Assembly: GCA_003990745.1 (NCBI GenBank)
Contig: RBNI01002903.1
Coordinates: 1 to 17,202, forward strand
DNA: 17,202 bases
DNA from: Jimgerdemannia flammicorona
Taxonomy: Eukaryota; Mucoromycota; Endogonomycetes; Endogonales; Endogonaceae
Direction of reading: 5' to 3'
Of the stretch, positions 1 to 8,717 are shown one piece after another. How positions within the stretch are numbered: the first letter of the stretch is position 1; each line of letters starts with the position of its first letter. A program made the position numbers and the translations under genes. The notes under the pieces are model-generated. The model saw nothing but the letters and a program-made list of their open reading frames with translations, was not told where the DNA came from and searched no databases.

Positions 1-18
1 AAAAAAAAAAAAAAAAAA
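1..18. repeat. Poly-A run at window edge
   Basis: Eighteen consecutive A at the very start, immediately followed by gag-derived sequence on the minus strand. It may be a real homopolymer inside the element or an assembly artefact; the sequence alone does not decide. Confidence 0.6.
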
Positions 19-741
19 TCAAACCTATTAGCAATTTTCATTGCCATATCTAGGTCCTTGGATTCTTCTAGTTCAACATGAACTTGGGTTTGATCTTTCA
101 GGCCTCAGATGTACTTGTCAACCTTCTCATCTTCAGTGATATGTGGTAATTCTAGTAGGATTGACAGGAATTGTGCATTGTATGCTTGCACAGACTTGAG
201 TTGTTTGACATTTGCCAGATGGTCTCGTGTAGCCTTGGTGCTATTGACTGGTTTGAATTGGCTTTGAATAGCATCAGAGAATTTGCCCCAGGTCTTGATT
301 CGGCTAGAGAATCTGGTATTCTGGATATGGTTTCGCTACCAGATTGCAGCATTCTCTTGGAGGAGTGTGGCGGCAAATTAGACTAGTGTTGCTTCTTCCA
401 AATTTGTCAGTTCTCCATATTGCTCTAATTGAAAAAGCCAGGTATCGGTAGACAGTCCTCCTCTTTGACCATCAAAAGTATCAGGCTTCTGAGTTAATAG
501 TAACTGCTGTTGGGTATATTGATGTCGGTGGAGGTACGGAGGTATGAGCAGGGGCCTTGCTTTTCTTTCTTTCTATGCATTCTTGAAGTTGAGCAATCTG
601 AGCTAATGTGGTCTGCAAAAGACTCTCAATGGCCCCATTTGACTGAGTAGGGTTTTGCTGTTCCTCTTCTTCTTACTGATTGTATGAGGTATTGCCTGAA
701 CCATAGGTACTGTATGAAGGGTTCCACCCATTGTCCTCCAT
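19..741 (-). pseudogene. Ty3/gypsy retrotransposon Gag, broken (element A)
   Basis: Read on the minus strand from an ATG at 739-741, this is a Gag capsid-type polyprotein, which would pack the element's RNA in a particle. The N-terminal part (741 to about 540) is Asn/Gln/Glu-rich with a short coiled-coil-like stretch containing LAQIAQLQE. After a proline-rich linker, where the frame shifts once (about 500-540), comes the retrotransposon-gag domain. It is recognisable by PDTFDGQRG, WLFQLEQY, FAATLLQENAAIW, a TW..F..AI..QF.PVNS segment, YNAQF and EDEKVDKYI. Three in-frame stops are visible in the domain: 378-380 (TAA, from Gln), 336-338 (TAG, from the second Trp of the WW motif) and 105-107 (TGA, from Arg). 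All are explained by C-to-T or G-to-A changes, so the copy is dead. The zinc knuckle and pol would lie beyond the left edge. Confidence 0.85.
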
Positions 742-792
742 AGTATTGTGACTGATATCTTGAGAGGTGTCTTGATAAGGCTAGGTGTAACT

Positions 793-806
793 TAACCACT
801 ACTACC
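793..806 (-). other. Probable primer-binding site of element A
   Basis: Two bases inside the LTR end at 810, the minus strand reads TGGTAGTAGTGG. TGG is the expected start of a sequence complementary to a tRNA 3' CCA end. The position between LTR and gag is right; I cannot name the matching tRNA. Confidence 0.5.
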
Positions 807-809
807 AAG

Positions 810-1213
810 TGTAATAGTTCTAGTTTCTAAATAAGGAAGCAACTAGTTCTGGTAGTCCTAAGTAGCTCAAAGAGATACTAAAGATTCAAGTGTTCTTGAA
901 AGATTTCTGAGAGAAAATATTCTGAGACTTTATTCATGAGAACAAAGGGGATATTTATACAAGATCTGAAGGAAGAATCCAGAAGGATCTGAGAAATCGA
1001 AAGAAAATGCCAAGAGGAAAGTTCTTGGCAAAGATGACAAATGATGACAAATAAAGTTCTATAAGTTTCCAGAATATTCCATAACTAGCTAAATAAGTAC
1101 TAGTTAATGCTTGGTACCAAGAAGGGGATTTCTAAGTACATGGAAAGTGCCAGAAGGTTATAGAATATTCAAGAAAGACAGAGAAAAGAAATAAACTATG
1201 CTAAAGTGTTACA
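810..1213 (-). repeat. 5' LTR of element A (404 bp)
   Basis: The stretch is bounded on the plus strand by TGTAATAG at 810 and GTGTTACA ending at 1213, the TG...CA inverted ends of an LTR. On the minus strand it precedes the primer-binding site and gag, so it is the 5' LTR. A TATA box (TATAAATA on minus, 952-959) followed by CCCC resembles the promoter region of the other LTRs here. The bases outside the right end (CTATT, 1214-1218) would be the target duplication, but its partner lies off the window. CpG is almost absent. Confidence 0.75.
952..959 (-). promoter_or_regulatory. TATA box of LTR A
   Basis: TATAAATA on the minus strand in mid-LTR, at the expected U3/R position. The same core recurs in the two large LTRs at 12194-12201 and 14758-14765. 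Confidence 0.6.
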
Positions 1214-2350
1214 CTATTCTAGCTCCATATCTTGATCTGTTTCTTCACCTTGACTTTCTATAGCAGTCTCTATCTACTTTTCCACAGAGTTCTTCTTGGG
1301 TCTCCCTGGTAGTCTCTTGTAGAGTTCCTTGTGAACATCCTTCTTAGTGGTCTGTACAGAGTAGGCCCCCTATTCTTCTTTATCTGATTCTCCAATCTCC
1401 TTGAAGGTGATGATGTTGGCCTGTTTCTTATTTTGAGTAGCATTATTTGGCTGTACCTTGTACTTTGGTTTGCTTATATATTTATATGAGTAGTGGCCTT
1501 CTTCTTCACAGGTATAGCAGATATCTCTCTTCTTGTCTGAGATAGCAGTGAATTTCTGAACTGACTAGCAGTCTCTTCCTTTGATTTTCTTTATCATATC
1601 TCTTAGATAGGCTGTCATTTTGGTAAATATCTTGACAAGTTCCTCCATAGGGTCACTATTTCTCTATTGCTCAGTAGCTCTTAGTTGAGGTGTATTTCAA
1701 TTGATCACTATACTAGGGATCATACTGGTTGCCTTGAGTGCTTCAATTCTGACTTCAGTAACTCTCTCCATTATATAATCTTGTAAATGTCTGGCTATCC
1801 AGTATTGCTGAGCATAGGTGACCTTCTGTACCAGATCCAGGACTATTGGTAATAAGCAGATAGCCAGGGCTATCTCTGGGTGGATTCCTTTCATAAAGGT
1901 TGCTTCAGTAACTTGATCTCTGATAGTGACAGTATAATTTGCAAGGATTATCTGATATTAAATTCTGGTGTAGAATGTATTTGGATCCTCACTCATTTCT
2001 TGGCATATTGTGTTGAGCTGATCCTTTAGTACCTGCTTGATCTCATCTATATAGTATGTGGCTCAGAGCAAGGTCTTCTGTGCTACTAGTATAGCATTAT
2101 CATTATTTCCTATATAGATTACAGCTGTGAATGCTACTCTTACTGGTCCTCAGAGACTGAAGAACATGAGGATTATTTGCTGTCTTGCTGTCAGGCCTCT
2201 TATAGCAGTATATTACTTGAAATCATCAATGAAGATGATTATTGACTCATCTGAAGTATAACTATGGAATATTGGTGGTCTCATATCCATCTTGTCTGGA
2301 TGTCTCAGTTATATAGTTGTTTAGATAGTGATGATTGTTCATTGTTCAGC
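1214..2350 (-). pseudogene. Second retrotransposon Gag-like protein, RIP-damaged (element B)
   Basis: One minus-strand frame can be followed for about 375 codons without a frameshift, but with at least nine in-frame stops. Each is TAA, TAG or TGA where CAA, CAG or CGA is expected. The conserved start is near 2288-2290 (MDMRPPIFHSY), and the frame continues further upstream through more such stops. A capsid-like helical region is followed by a CCHC zinc knuckle with Cys at 1517-1519 and 1508-1510 and His at 1493-1495. The fourth ligand (1478-1480) is Tyr (TAT) where Cys (TGT) is expected. A GRPKK AT-hook-like motif lies at about 1290-1304. The frame ends in a TAG at 1214-1216 exactly beside LTR A, consistent with insertion of A into B. 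Gag is the best call; LTR family is not determinable. Confidence 0.7.
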
Positions 2351-3010
2351 TTGAAAGTGAGGGATTTATCTTAAATCACCAGCTAATGGGAACTAAGTTG
2401 TAACATAGCAGATGCTTAATCTTAAAAGTATGTCAGATTTCTGTATCTTGAAAACTTGATCTTCTTTGACTCTGTGGAGTCTTCAGAATGTAGAAGTGAG
2501 TGAGTTCAAAGTATATCTGCCTATAAGCTTACTAGTTCCTTTGCTTTCTCTTTACTTTGAACTATTTTGATCTGAGGTTTATTCACTCCAAGATACTGAG
2601 CTATTTATACAAGTTTACTAGTTATAAGGTGGCTAATTATGACTATATTATAAGTTACTTTTCACAAGTATTGAATCTTTTAACATCTGCGAAATCTTCA
2701 ACATCTGCAAAATCTTCAATATCTGCAAAGTGTTCAACATTCACGAAAACATTAACAGTTATGAAATAACAATGACTGCTATTTATAAGGCTATACTATA
2801 TTGGGAATTGGATTTAGTTATCACAATCAAATATCTAATTCTCTTGATTTATATTCCTAATTCAGATTAACCATCACACTACTTAGGTATTAAGACAGCC
2901 ACTTTCTCAAGCTAAAGATATCTGTCATAAGTATCTTTAAGTTATTAATAACAAGGATTATTAACTTAAAGAGCACAATTACTATAACAGTGAAGATACA
3001 CTATTATATA
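2351..3010. repeat. AT-rich degenerate repeat, probable 5' region of element B
   Basis: Strongly AT-rich and almost CpG-free, with no credible reading frame. TGTAACATAG at 2399 could be an LTR end, and TATAAATA on the minus strand (2602-2609) resembles the LTR TATA boxes elsewhere in the window. I could not find a convincing matching right LTR end, so the boundary near 3010, where composition becomes normal, is approximate. Confidence 0.45.
2683..2754. repeat. 18-bp tandem repeat, 3-4 copies
   Basis: The unit ACATCTGCGAAATCTTCA at 2683-2700 is followed by a one-mismatch copy at 2701-2718, a more diverged copy at 2719-2736 and a weak fourth copy to 2754. The unit is a multiple of three, which creates a short Ser/Ala/Lys-rich plus-strand ORF that I regard as fortuitous. 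Confidence 0.8.
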
Positions 3011-3483
3011 TTATATATCTGAGGCTTGATTGGTCAGGCCTAAGAAGAAGAGTAAAGAAAGAAGATACATTGGTTTGCAAGTTATGTGGGTTGCAGACTG
3101 GGAGGAAGTGGGGGATAGTGGTGTGAATGTGGGTTTGTAACTCACATGGATGCAAAACAGAGTATAATGAATTTGATACTCACCTTCTGCTCTTCCCTCT
3201 TCTTCCTCTCCACACCTCGGGTACATTCTTTTTGGGCCAAACAAGAATGCTCAGTTACATTTTTTGACAATTGGCGTTACATTATATATCCCTATGTCCA
3301 ATGCTAGATCATCTTTGCTCTGGTATACATTGGTAGTAAACTAGTACAAATGGCCTTATAGGCGGTACAGTTTTGATTGATTTGCACGTTGCGTGGTTTT
3401 GATGGTTTGGCTACTTATGAAACATGCGACAGAATCCCCCTATCTACATTATATCTCTTCAACTCACCGCTGAGCTCGAAGCT
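3011..3483. other. Intergenic DNA downstream of RPA12
   Basis: Base composition is more balanced than in the repeat block to the left. It should hold the RPA12 3' UTR. No RNA gene, repeat or conserved coding sequence was recognised. A plus-strand frame at 3377-3661 overlaps the last RPA12 exon and intron and has no recognisable content. Confidence 0.5.
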
Positions 3484-4032
3484 CTATGTATTGACGGAGT
3501 ACTTGTACCTGTTGTATGAAGAAAGTGGGGTCGGTGGATCAATATGCATACTTGATCTTGAATTGTATATTACACTCTCAACAAATTGGGGCCTGGACTT
3601 GCACATCATAGAGATACAGTGCCAGCTAATTGCTCCAAAAACATGGAAGAATGAGCACTAACCCGCACTTCGCGCAGTTGTAAAACACGGTCTGCCCCTC
3701 GTCCGCGGAACGGAGCTGCATGGTGTGGAAATGCATCTCATCATGCCCGCAGCTGGGACACTTTTCCTTGATCTGGTGAATCGAATCGAATATGAAGGAG
3801 GTGTGAGCGTCGCAAGGAAACGCGTTTGACACAGGAATACAACAAGAGAGAGGGCAAAAACAAAAAAAAAAAAAAACAAACAAACAAGCCTACCGTCGCC
3901 GCGCCCTCCATGGGCTTCTGCCTCTGCTGCACAAGCGATCGTTTCGCCTTCAGAACAGAGGGGAAGGCGTTTGGAGCTGATGTTGTGACGACCTCAGTAC
4001 TTTCGTAGTCTGAGAGGTATGACCGGGGAGAT

Positions 4033-4065
<33 letters not shown>

Positions 4066-4257
4066 GGCTTTCGTCAATGTTCAAGCGAACTAGAATTGCT
4101 GTGGCACCCCAAAAGACGCACTTGCGTTGTTCTGTGCATAACTGCATTGGTTGCACACGATGAGGTCGTCTTCGCCGTCGGGGATATCAAGCAGATTGCC
4201 GCACTCGGGGCAGAATATGAGGGAGCCGATGCTGATAATGGGCCGAACAGAGGACAT
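3484..4257 (-). CDS. RPA12: RNA polymerase I subunit RPA12 (A12.2), 128 aa, 4 exons
   Basis: Exons on minus: 4257-4122, 4009-3894, 3772-3663, 3508-3484; introns of 112, 121 and 154 bp with donors GTGCGT, GTAGGC, GTTAGT and CAG acceptors. All phases join to give 128 aa (yeast Rpa12 is 125). The product is the small Pol I subunit for RNA cleavage, proofreading and termination at rDNA, in the nucleolus. The N-terminal zinc ribbon has Cys16, 19, 35, 38 (FCPECG ... CNQC). A linker with [11 protein letters not shown] follows. The C-terminal TFIIS-type ribbon has Cys89, 92, 117, 120 ([20 protein letters not shown], residues 89-108) and the acidic pair Asp108-Glu109 that enters the active site. The last exon is only 25 nt and supplies the terminal YKYSVNT. 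I chose the ATG at 4257 because it places the first ribbon as in the family; an in-frame ATG at 4311 would add 18 residues. Intron 1 contains a 28-base homopolymer. Confidence 0.95.
4033..4060. repeat. A28/T28 homopolymer inside RPA12 intron 1
   Basis: Twenty-eight consecutive A on the plus strand, hence T28 in the pre-mRNA, in the 3' half of the 112-bp intron about 20 bases before the acceptor. It may act as an extreme polypyrimidine tract. A shorter A-rich run (about 3860-3874) lies in intron 2. Confidence 0.9.
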
Positions 4258-4705
4258 TGGTGGAACCAAGGATTGAAAAAATAATTCGAGGGCTGGCCAT
4301 AAGCCACACATTCGTTTTTAATTGTCCGACGGACCACATTTCTTCTCAAGAATGATCTTAATACCTGTCCCTTTTGGCAACGATAGCAAAATAGCGGAGC
4401 TCTGGATCCTCAGCGATTCCCATTCCCCTAGTAATATCCTGTTCCCCTATTAATAATAAAGTAAATAAATCGAACTGCGGCCTTTGCACGAAACCTCTTT
4501 ACCGAAGACCCCATGGTCACCCTATACCCTGCTGCTCCCTCTGCTAAAATTCCCTGCCGACAGTAACTTCCCTACGCACTCCACGGCAACCTTATACACC
4601 CTACTGCAATGGAAAACCACCGCTACCTGAGAATGCACCCCACGGCTACTCTATCCATACACTCCACTGCAAATTACGAAGTTCACCGAAAGCCCTTAGA
4701 ATTCT
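4258..4705. promoter_or_regulatory. RPA12 upstream region
   Basis: Non-coding DNA upstream of the RPA12 start; its promoter should lie here, read leftwards. From about 4490 the plus strand carries degenerate short phrases resembling CTCCACGGCAACC and CCCTACTGC, which may be an eroded repeat leading into the minisatellite to the right. No TATA box or known element is certain. Confidence 0.4.
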
Positions 4706-4995
4706 GCAGTAGTTCTGTGGTCCATCGTCTCATCATTCTTCTGCGGTCCATCGTCCTATCCATTGTCGTTTTGCGGATCACCTTTCTGCGTCTAATTGTT
4801 GTTCTGTATTTAATCATCGTTCTGCGTCGTTGTCGTTCTGCCGTTCTGCGTTTAATCATCGTTCTGTATTGTTTTGTGGTCTGTCGTCGTTCGTCGTGCG
4901 ACCATCATCGTTCTGCGGTCCATCGCCATTCTGCGGTCCATCGCCATTCTGCGGTTCATTGTCGTACTGCGGTCGTCGTTCTGCGGTCCTGAACC
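4706..4995. repeat. Degenerate minisatellite with TTCTGCGG core
   Basis: About 290 bp in which TTCTGCG(G/T) recurs at irregular spacing. The most regular part is 4911-4964: two identical 18-bp units TTCTGCGGTCCATCGCCA (4911-4928, 4929-4946) and a third diverged unit. It is CpG-rich, unlike the RIP-damaged blocks, so it has escaped that mutation. A plus-strand ORF (4609-4992) translates to low-complexity Val/Leu/Arg/His repeats and is not a credible gene. Confidence 0.8.
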
Positions 4996-5858
4996 TTCTG
5001 CCGTCAGTCATCTGCTCGAAAACATGAATATCCAGAGCTTCAATAGGAACCTCAACAAAACGTTAATAGAAGTTGAGAAACACTTCCACACTTCCATGGC
5101 CGGCGTGTTTAGCTAATGAGTATGATATCCGTTCGAACCGAAAGGTGAGGTTCGGGCGGTGTAATTTCGTTATTATGCTGCAGATATTAGCTAAGGTTCC
5201 CATGTGGTTGAGCTGAAATTCATTTTACGATACACGTCTTTATCGTACAAGTTTGTTATTGACAGACGGAGGTGCATAAAAAAAATAATAAAAAACTATG
5301 ACATATCCTCGGAAAATCATTCCGTCACCTGCTAACGAACACAGCTGGTTTCCATAAGTAGCCTATCAACCGCCTTCCTGAAAAGTTTCATCAAACGGGA
5401 GGAGCTTGATATATGGTAAATGGAGACCGACCAACCTGGCCTCTTGGTAGTTTCGGCTCCGATAAATTGCACTGCATACTGTGGCCCTCACTAAATGTGT
5501 AGGCGTGTTTTGAAAAGGGATTTAGAAGGGCTGGGCGGAGGAGCTATTTCTGACCATTGGTTGGTAAGAAGTTCGCCTCGTGAGAATGGACGAGTGTGCT
5601 AGAATGGTTTCGTGGGCGGCGAGATTAGAAGCTGGTATGGATGAAATGACAGGTAGACGTGGTCAAGCCCTTGGATGCGGAGCGCGTCATAGGGTGCTTG
5701 TGGGCGGTGGATGGCACCCTTGAGGGATTGTGGGCGGGGAATGGGTGTTTGCCATGGTGGATGATGAAGCGATTGAATACTTTTATTTATTTTTTAGACA
5801 GCGTTCCTAGTTTCCTCACCCCATTTCGCCGCTTCACCTGTCGCAAATTGCATCGCCA
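4996..5858. other. Intergenic DNA between minisatellite and NCA2 end
   Basis: Mixed-composition spacer. Apart from an A/T-rich run near 5277-5297 and the probable NCA2 polyadenylation signal, I see no gene, RNA or repeat. A short plus-strand frame (5659-5862) has no recognisable content. Confidence 0.5.
5782..5787 (-). terminator. Probable NCA2 polyadenylation signal
   Basis: AATAAA on the minus strand, about 70 bases downstream of the NCA2 stop codon, within an A/T-rich stretch. Position and sequence fit a cleavage/polyadenylation signal. Confidence 0.55.
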
Positions 5859-8560
5859 TTAACCCCTTCTGGTACTCAAAAAACTATACGTCCTCCACAT
5901 CCTCCTCACTGTTCCCAACCTCTGTCTCACGCTCAATTGGGTATCCTCGATCTCGCGCAGGTCCTCCACGAACTTGGATCGCAGCCCATTCCGCGTCGTC
6001 AGGAGGGCCGCGTACGAGCGCAGGGCGTGCACCTCGCACAGTAGTAGGCCTTCGTCGCTGAAGACGAGTGGTTGAGGCGCGACGTACGTTCCTGAGAGAA
6101 TCGGGACGTCGGCGAGGTTGAGGATGCGTTCGACTTGGCTGTGATGTAAGGGATAGGAGTCAGGATGAATCAAAGTCGAATGTGGTCGAAAAAAGGAGGG
6201 GTCAAAACAAACCGCAGCACACATGGATGTGAGAGAGAGAGAGAGCTACTAACCGTAACGCATCGCAGATAGGCTGTTCGACCTTTCCCACCTGCAATCC
6301 TGAACGGCGCTGATATGTCGTACTGATCTGCCAACCAATACCCCACAGCAGAAGCATAGTAGGAGCGACGGCTACACGATACAAGGGACAAACAATCAGT
6401 AGGAGTTCATGTGGTGCTCACAAACAACAGTGCTAACATGGTGCAAGCTTACCAAGGAACGCGAAATTAAGTTCGTTCGACTTGAGCAGCTTGTCTAGCG
6501 CGGACATCGTCAAATCGACATCAACCTTGGTTTTTTGCAATTGGATCAGGAGCGTGCGGATCAGGTCGCCTGGTAAATGGACGGCGTGTCAAAGGGGATA
6601 GCCAATATTAACAAATGGAGCACAGGGAATATAAAGATGATTCAAAGACGACCAAAAGATGTGGAGATGCCGAACGAACCCATGGTTGCGTTCCAAACGG
6701 GATGCTGATATAAAGTTCGGATAAAGAAATGGCATTTGAAATTGTTTAATACGAATGTTTATTCTGAAGATTCAACTCAACGGAGCCTATTTGTCGAGTT
6801 GCCACTGTTCACTTCTTTCACCCTCCAAACCTACCTTGATCTCAGACTCGTATGCCCTCAACACAGCCGACACGTCACCATCGCGCACTTGCTGTATCAG
6901 CACGGCGATCTGATCATCGTCAAAGTGGTAATGCTCACGACCAAAGTCGACGACCATGCGTTCGAGGGACTTGAGTACGGAGAGAATATAGGAAACGGTA
7001 TAAGCGACTGAAATACACATTGTTTCGAGCTCTTGAATGGTCACATCCCGTCAAAAAGAACCGCTCTCAAGCATATGAAACGACTATTAACTCACATCCC
7101 TATCGGCCCTCAAACTCTCTTTGCTCATCGCCTCCAAGTCCCGATCCTTCATCCTGATGGTATCCCACACCTTCAACACCGGCTCCCACAGCCAATGGAC
7201 CACCAAATCCTCCGTTGTCTGGCGAACCTCCTGCGCCCACCGCACCAAGTCCTCCCGGTTGTGACTCAGGTATTGGATCAGATGCGTGGCGCCCACGTAG
7301 CCGGTCACCGCGAGGGGCCAGTAACGGGTCAGGGCTGAGGGGGAACCGTAGAGTTGGATTATCTGTGAGGAGCGCGAGGAGTAGTTGGGGAGGTGGGTGG
7401 TGATGAGGGCACAGAGGTGGATTGTGGCGGTGGCAGAGGTGAGGAGGGGTTGTGTGTGTTGAGCTGCAGCGATAGAGGATTATAAGGAGAGTAAGGAAAT
7501 GCCAAGCTTAATGTCGTCATGGCCAGAAGATCGTTGGGATATTACATAAAAGAAAGCCGCCCTGCATACCCGTATCGAGCAACTTGTTCACGTCCGGCAC
7601 ATCGTCGTCCTTCTCCATTGTGAAGCTATTCGCCTGCTCCAGAGCAGCGGTAAGCAACCGAAGAGTTCTCGACACTTCTTCAATAATTTTCTCGCCTCCA
7701 TTCCAATCACTGAACTCTGGCCCTTTCTGCATCAACAGCCCCAAGAGCGCGGCCTGATATCTGCGCAAATTCTGGAGCCGCCTCTTTTTGTGTCTTATTT
7801 CGTAGCGGATCAGCGAAGGGAGGAAGTAGACATAATTACGGGGAACTGCCTTCGCAAGACTCCTGTGCATGTATGCGGGGAAGAGGTGGAGGAGGTGATC
7901 AGGAGAGCGGAAGGGTGCAAGGAATTGGGTGAGGGCGGATTGGGCAGTTGTTGCGGAGGATGAAGGTAGGGCGGAGTGTTCGCGAATCGAGCGGATCGTA
8001 GCGGTGGTGAGGGAATAAATACGAATTGGGGCAGCTGAGACAAATAATGAATCCATTAATTTGCAGTTTATCGCGATAGAATGGCTTTCTCTTCGATTTC
8101 TCACGTTGGAAAACGAACACCCGCATGATTAATGAAACACAAATGGCCACTCACTCTGCAGTGCGTAATAAGAGCTCCAAATCTTACTCCCTTGAATATC
8201 TTCCCAATAGTAGATATCTGTCGCAAGGGACAACGTCACGGCCAACAGCCTCTCCAGCACGGTCGCGTACACGATCGCGGTGCACCTTGCTAGGAACAGC
8301 CATTCCAGTCGGGTGAATTGGTCGGTTTCGGTTTGTCCTCGGCTCAGCTCGTCGTCGAGGTCGTTCAAGCACGGTAGCACGTCCTTCTCCAAGTCTGGTA
8401 TGGACTTGGTGGTGGTCTGATCGATAGCCTTAATGGCGGCAAGGACGGAGGGTTTGAGGGTAGTGTCGGAGAAGTAAAACTGAGAGCATAGCTGGTCGTC
8501 GGATATGAGATTGGATATGTTTGTATTTAGTTTTGTGAGACGGTCGTGTACGAAGCCCAT
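5859..8560 (-). CDS. NCA2: NCA2-family mitochondrial protein, 637 aa, 8 exons
   Basis: Exons on minus: 8560-8155, 8034-7570, 7463-7096, 6969-6835, 6704-6680, 6569-6453, 6371-6254, 6138-5859. All seven introns (81-130 bp) are GT-AG and every phase joins, giving 637 aa (yeast Nca2 is 616). In yeast, Nca2 with Nca3 is needed for proper expression of mitochondrial ATP6/ATP8. Family hallmarks: [10 protein letters not shown] (414-423), [18 protein letters not shown] (467-484), ADVPILSG and [11 protein letters not shown] (575-585), and [13 protein letters not shown] in exon 3. Hydrophobic stretches at about 338-356 and 499-519 fit membrane segments. The ATG at 8560 ([11 protein letters not shown]) was chosen because family members begin with a similar helix; an in-frame ATG at 8650 would add 30 residues and intrude on the RIB4 promoter. 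Oddities: exon 5 is a 25-nt microexon, and intron 3 ends in AAG rather than CAG/TAG. Confidence 0.93.
6230..6245. repeat. (GA)n microsatellite in NCA2 intron 7
   Basis: A short run of alternating G and A close to the donor side of the intron between exons 7 and 8. No function is evident. Confidence 0.7.
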
Positions 8561-8717
8561 TTGTGTGTATGGTTCGGTTGGTTGGTTCAGAGAACCAAAA
8601 AAAGACGCGAGCAGGTCGATTTTTGGGAACAGCACGATTGACGTCAGCAATCTGCCCCTTCCCTTTTCTACACCTTACTCGACTTAGCCTCATTCCCACC
8701 CTCCCCACTCCCCACCC
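8561..8717. promoter_or_regulatory. Shared divergent promoter of NCA2 and RIB4
   Basis: Only 157 bp separate the two start codons, so both 5' UTRs and core promoters must fit here. The RIB4-proximal part is a pyrimidine-rich C/T tract (about 8685-8717) ending in CACCCATGG, a good fungal start context. No TATA box is evident. One candidate palindromic-type site, TGACGTCA-like (TTGACGTCAGC at 8638-8648), could bind a bZIP factor; this is inference from the motif only. Confidence 0.6.

Noticed and set aside
152..376. Minus-strand frame of 74 aa and plus-strand frame of 71 aa at the left edge
   Set aside because: Both are shadows; the true frame is the Gag frame, interrupted by three stops.
2683..2754. 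Possible CRISPR-like array
   Set aside because: The repeats are directly adjacent 18-mers without spacers, in a eukaryotic genome.
3377..3661. Plus-strand ORF of 94 aa
   Set aside because: It overlaps the last exon and intron of RPA12 on the other strand and shows no family features.
4609..4992. Plus-strand ORF of 127 aa
   Set aside because: It is generated by the TTCTGCGG minisatellite; the translation is low-complexity with no start context or homology I recognise.
8561..8650. Upstream in-frame ATG of NCA2 (30 extra residues)
   Set aside because: It would occupy most of the shared promoter, and the added sequence does not resemble the family N-terminus; the ATG at 8560 fits better.
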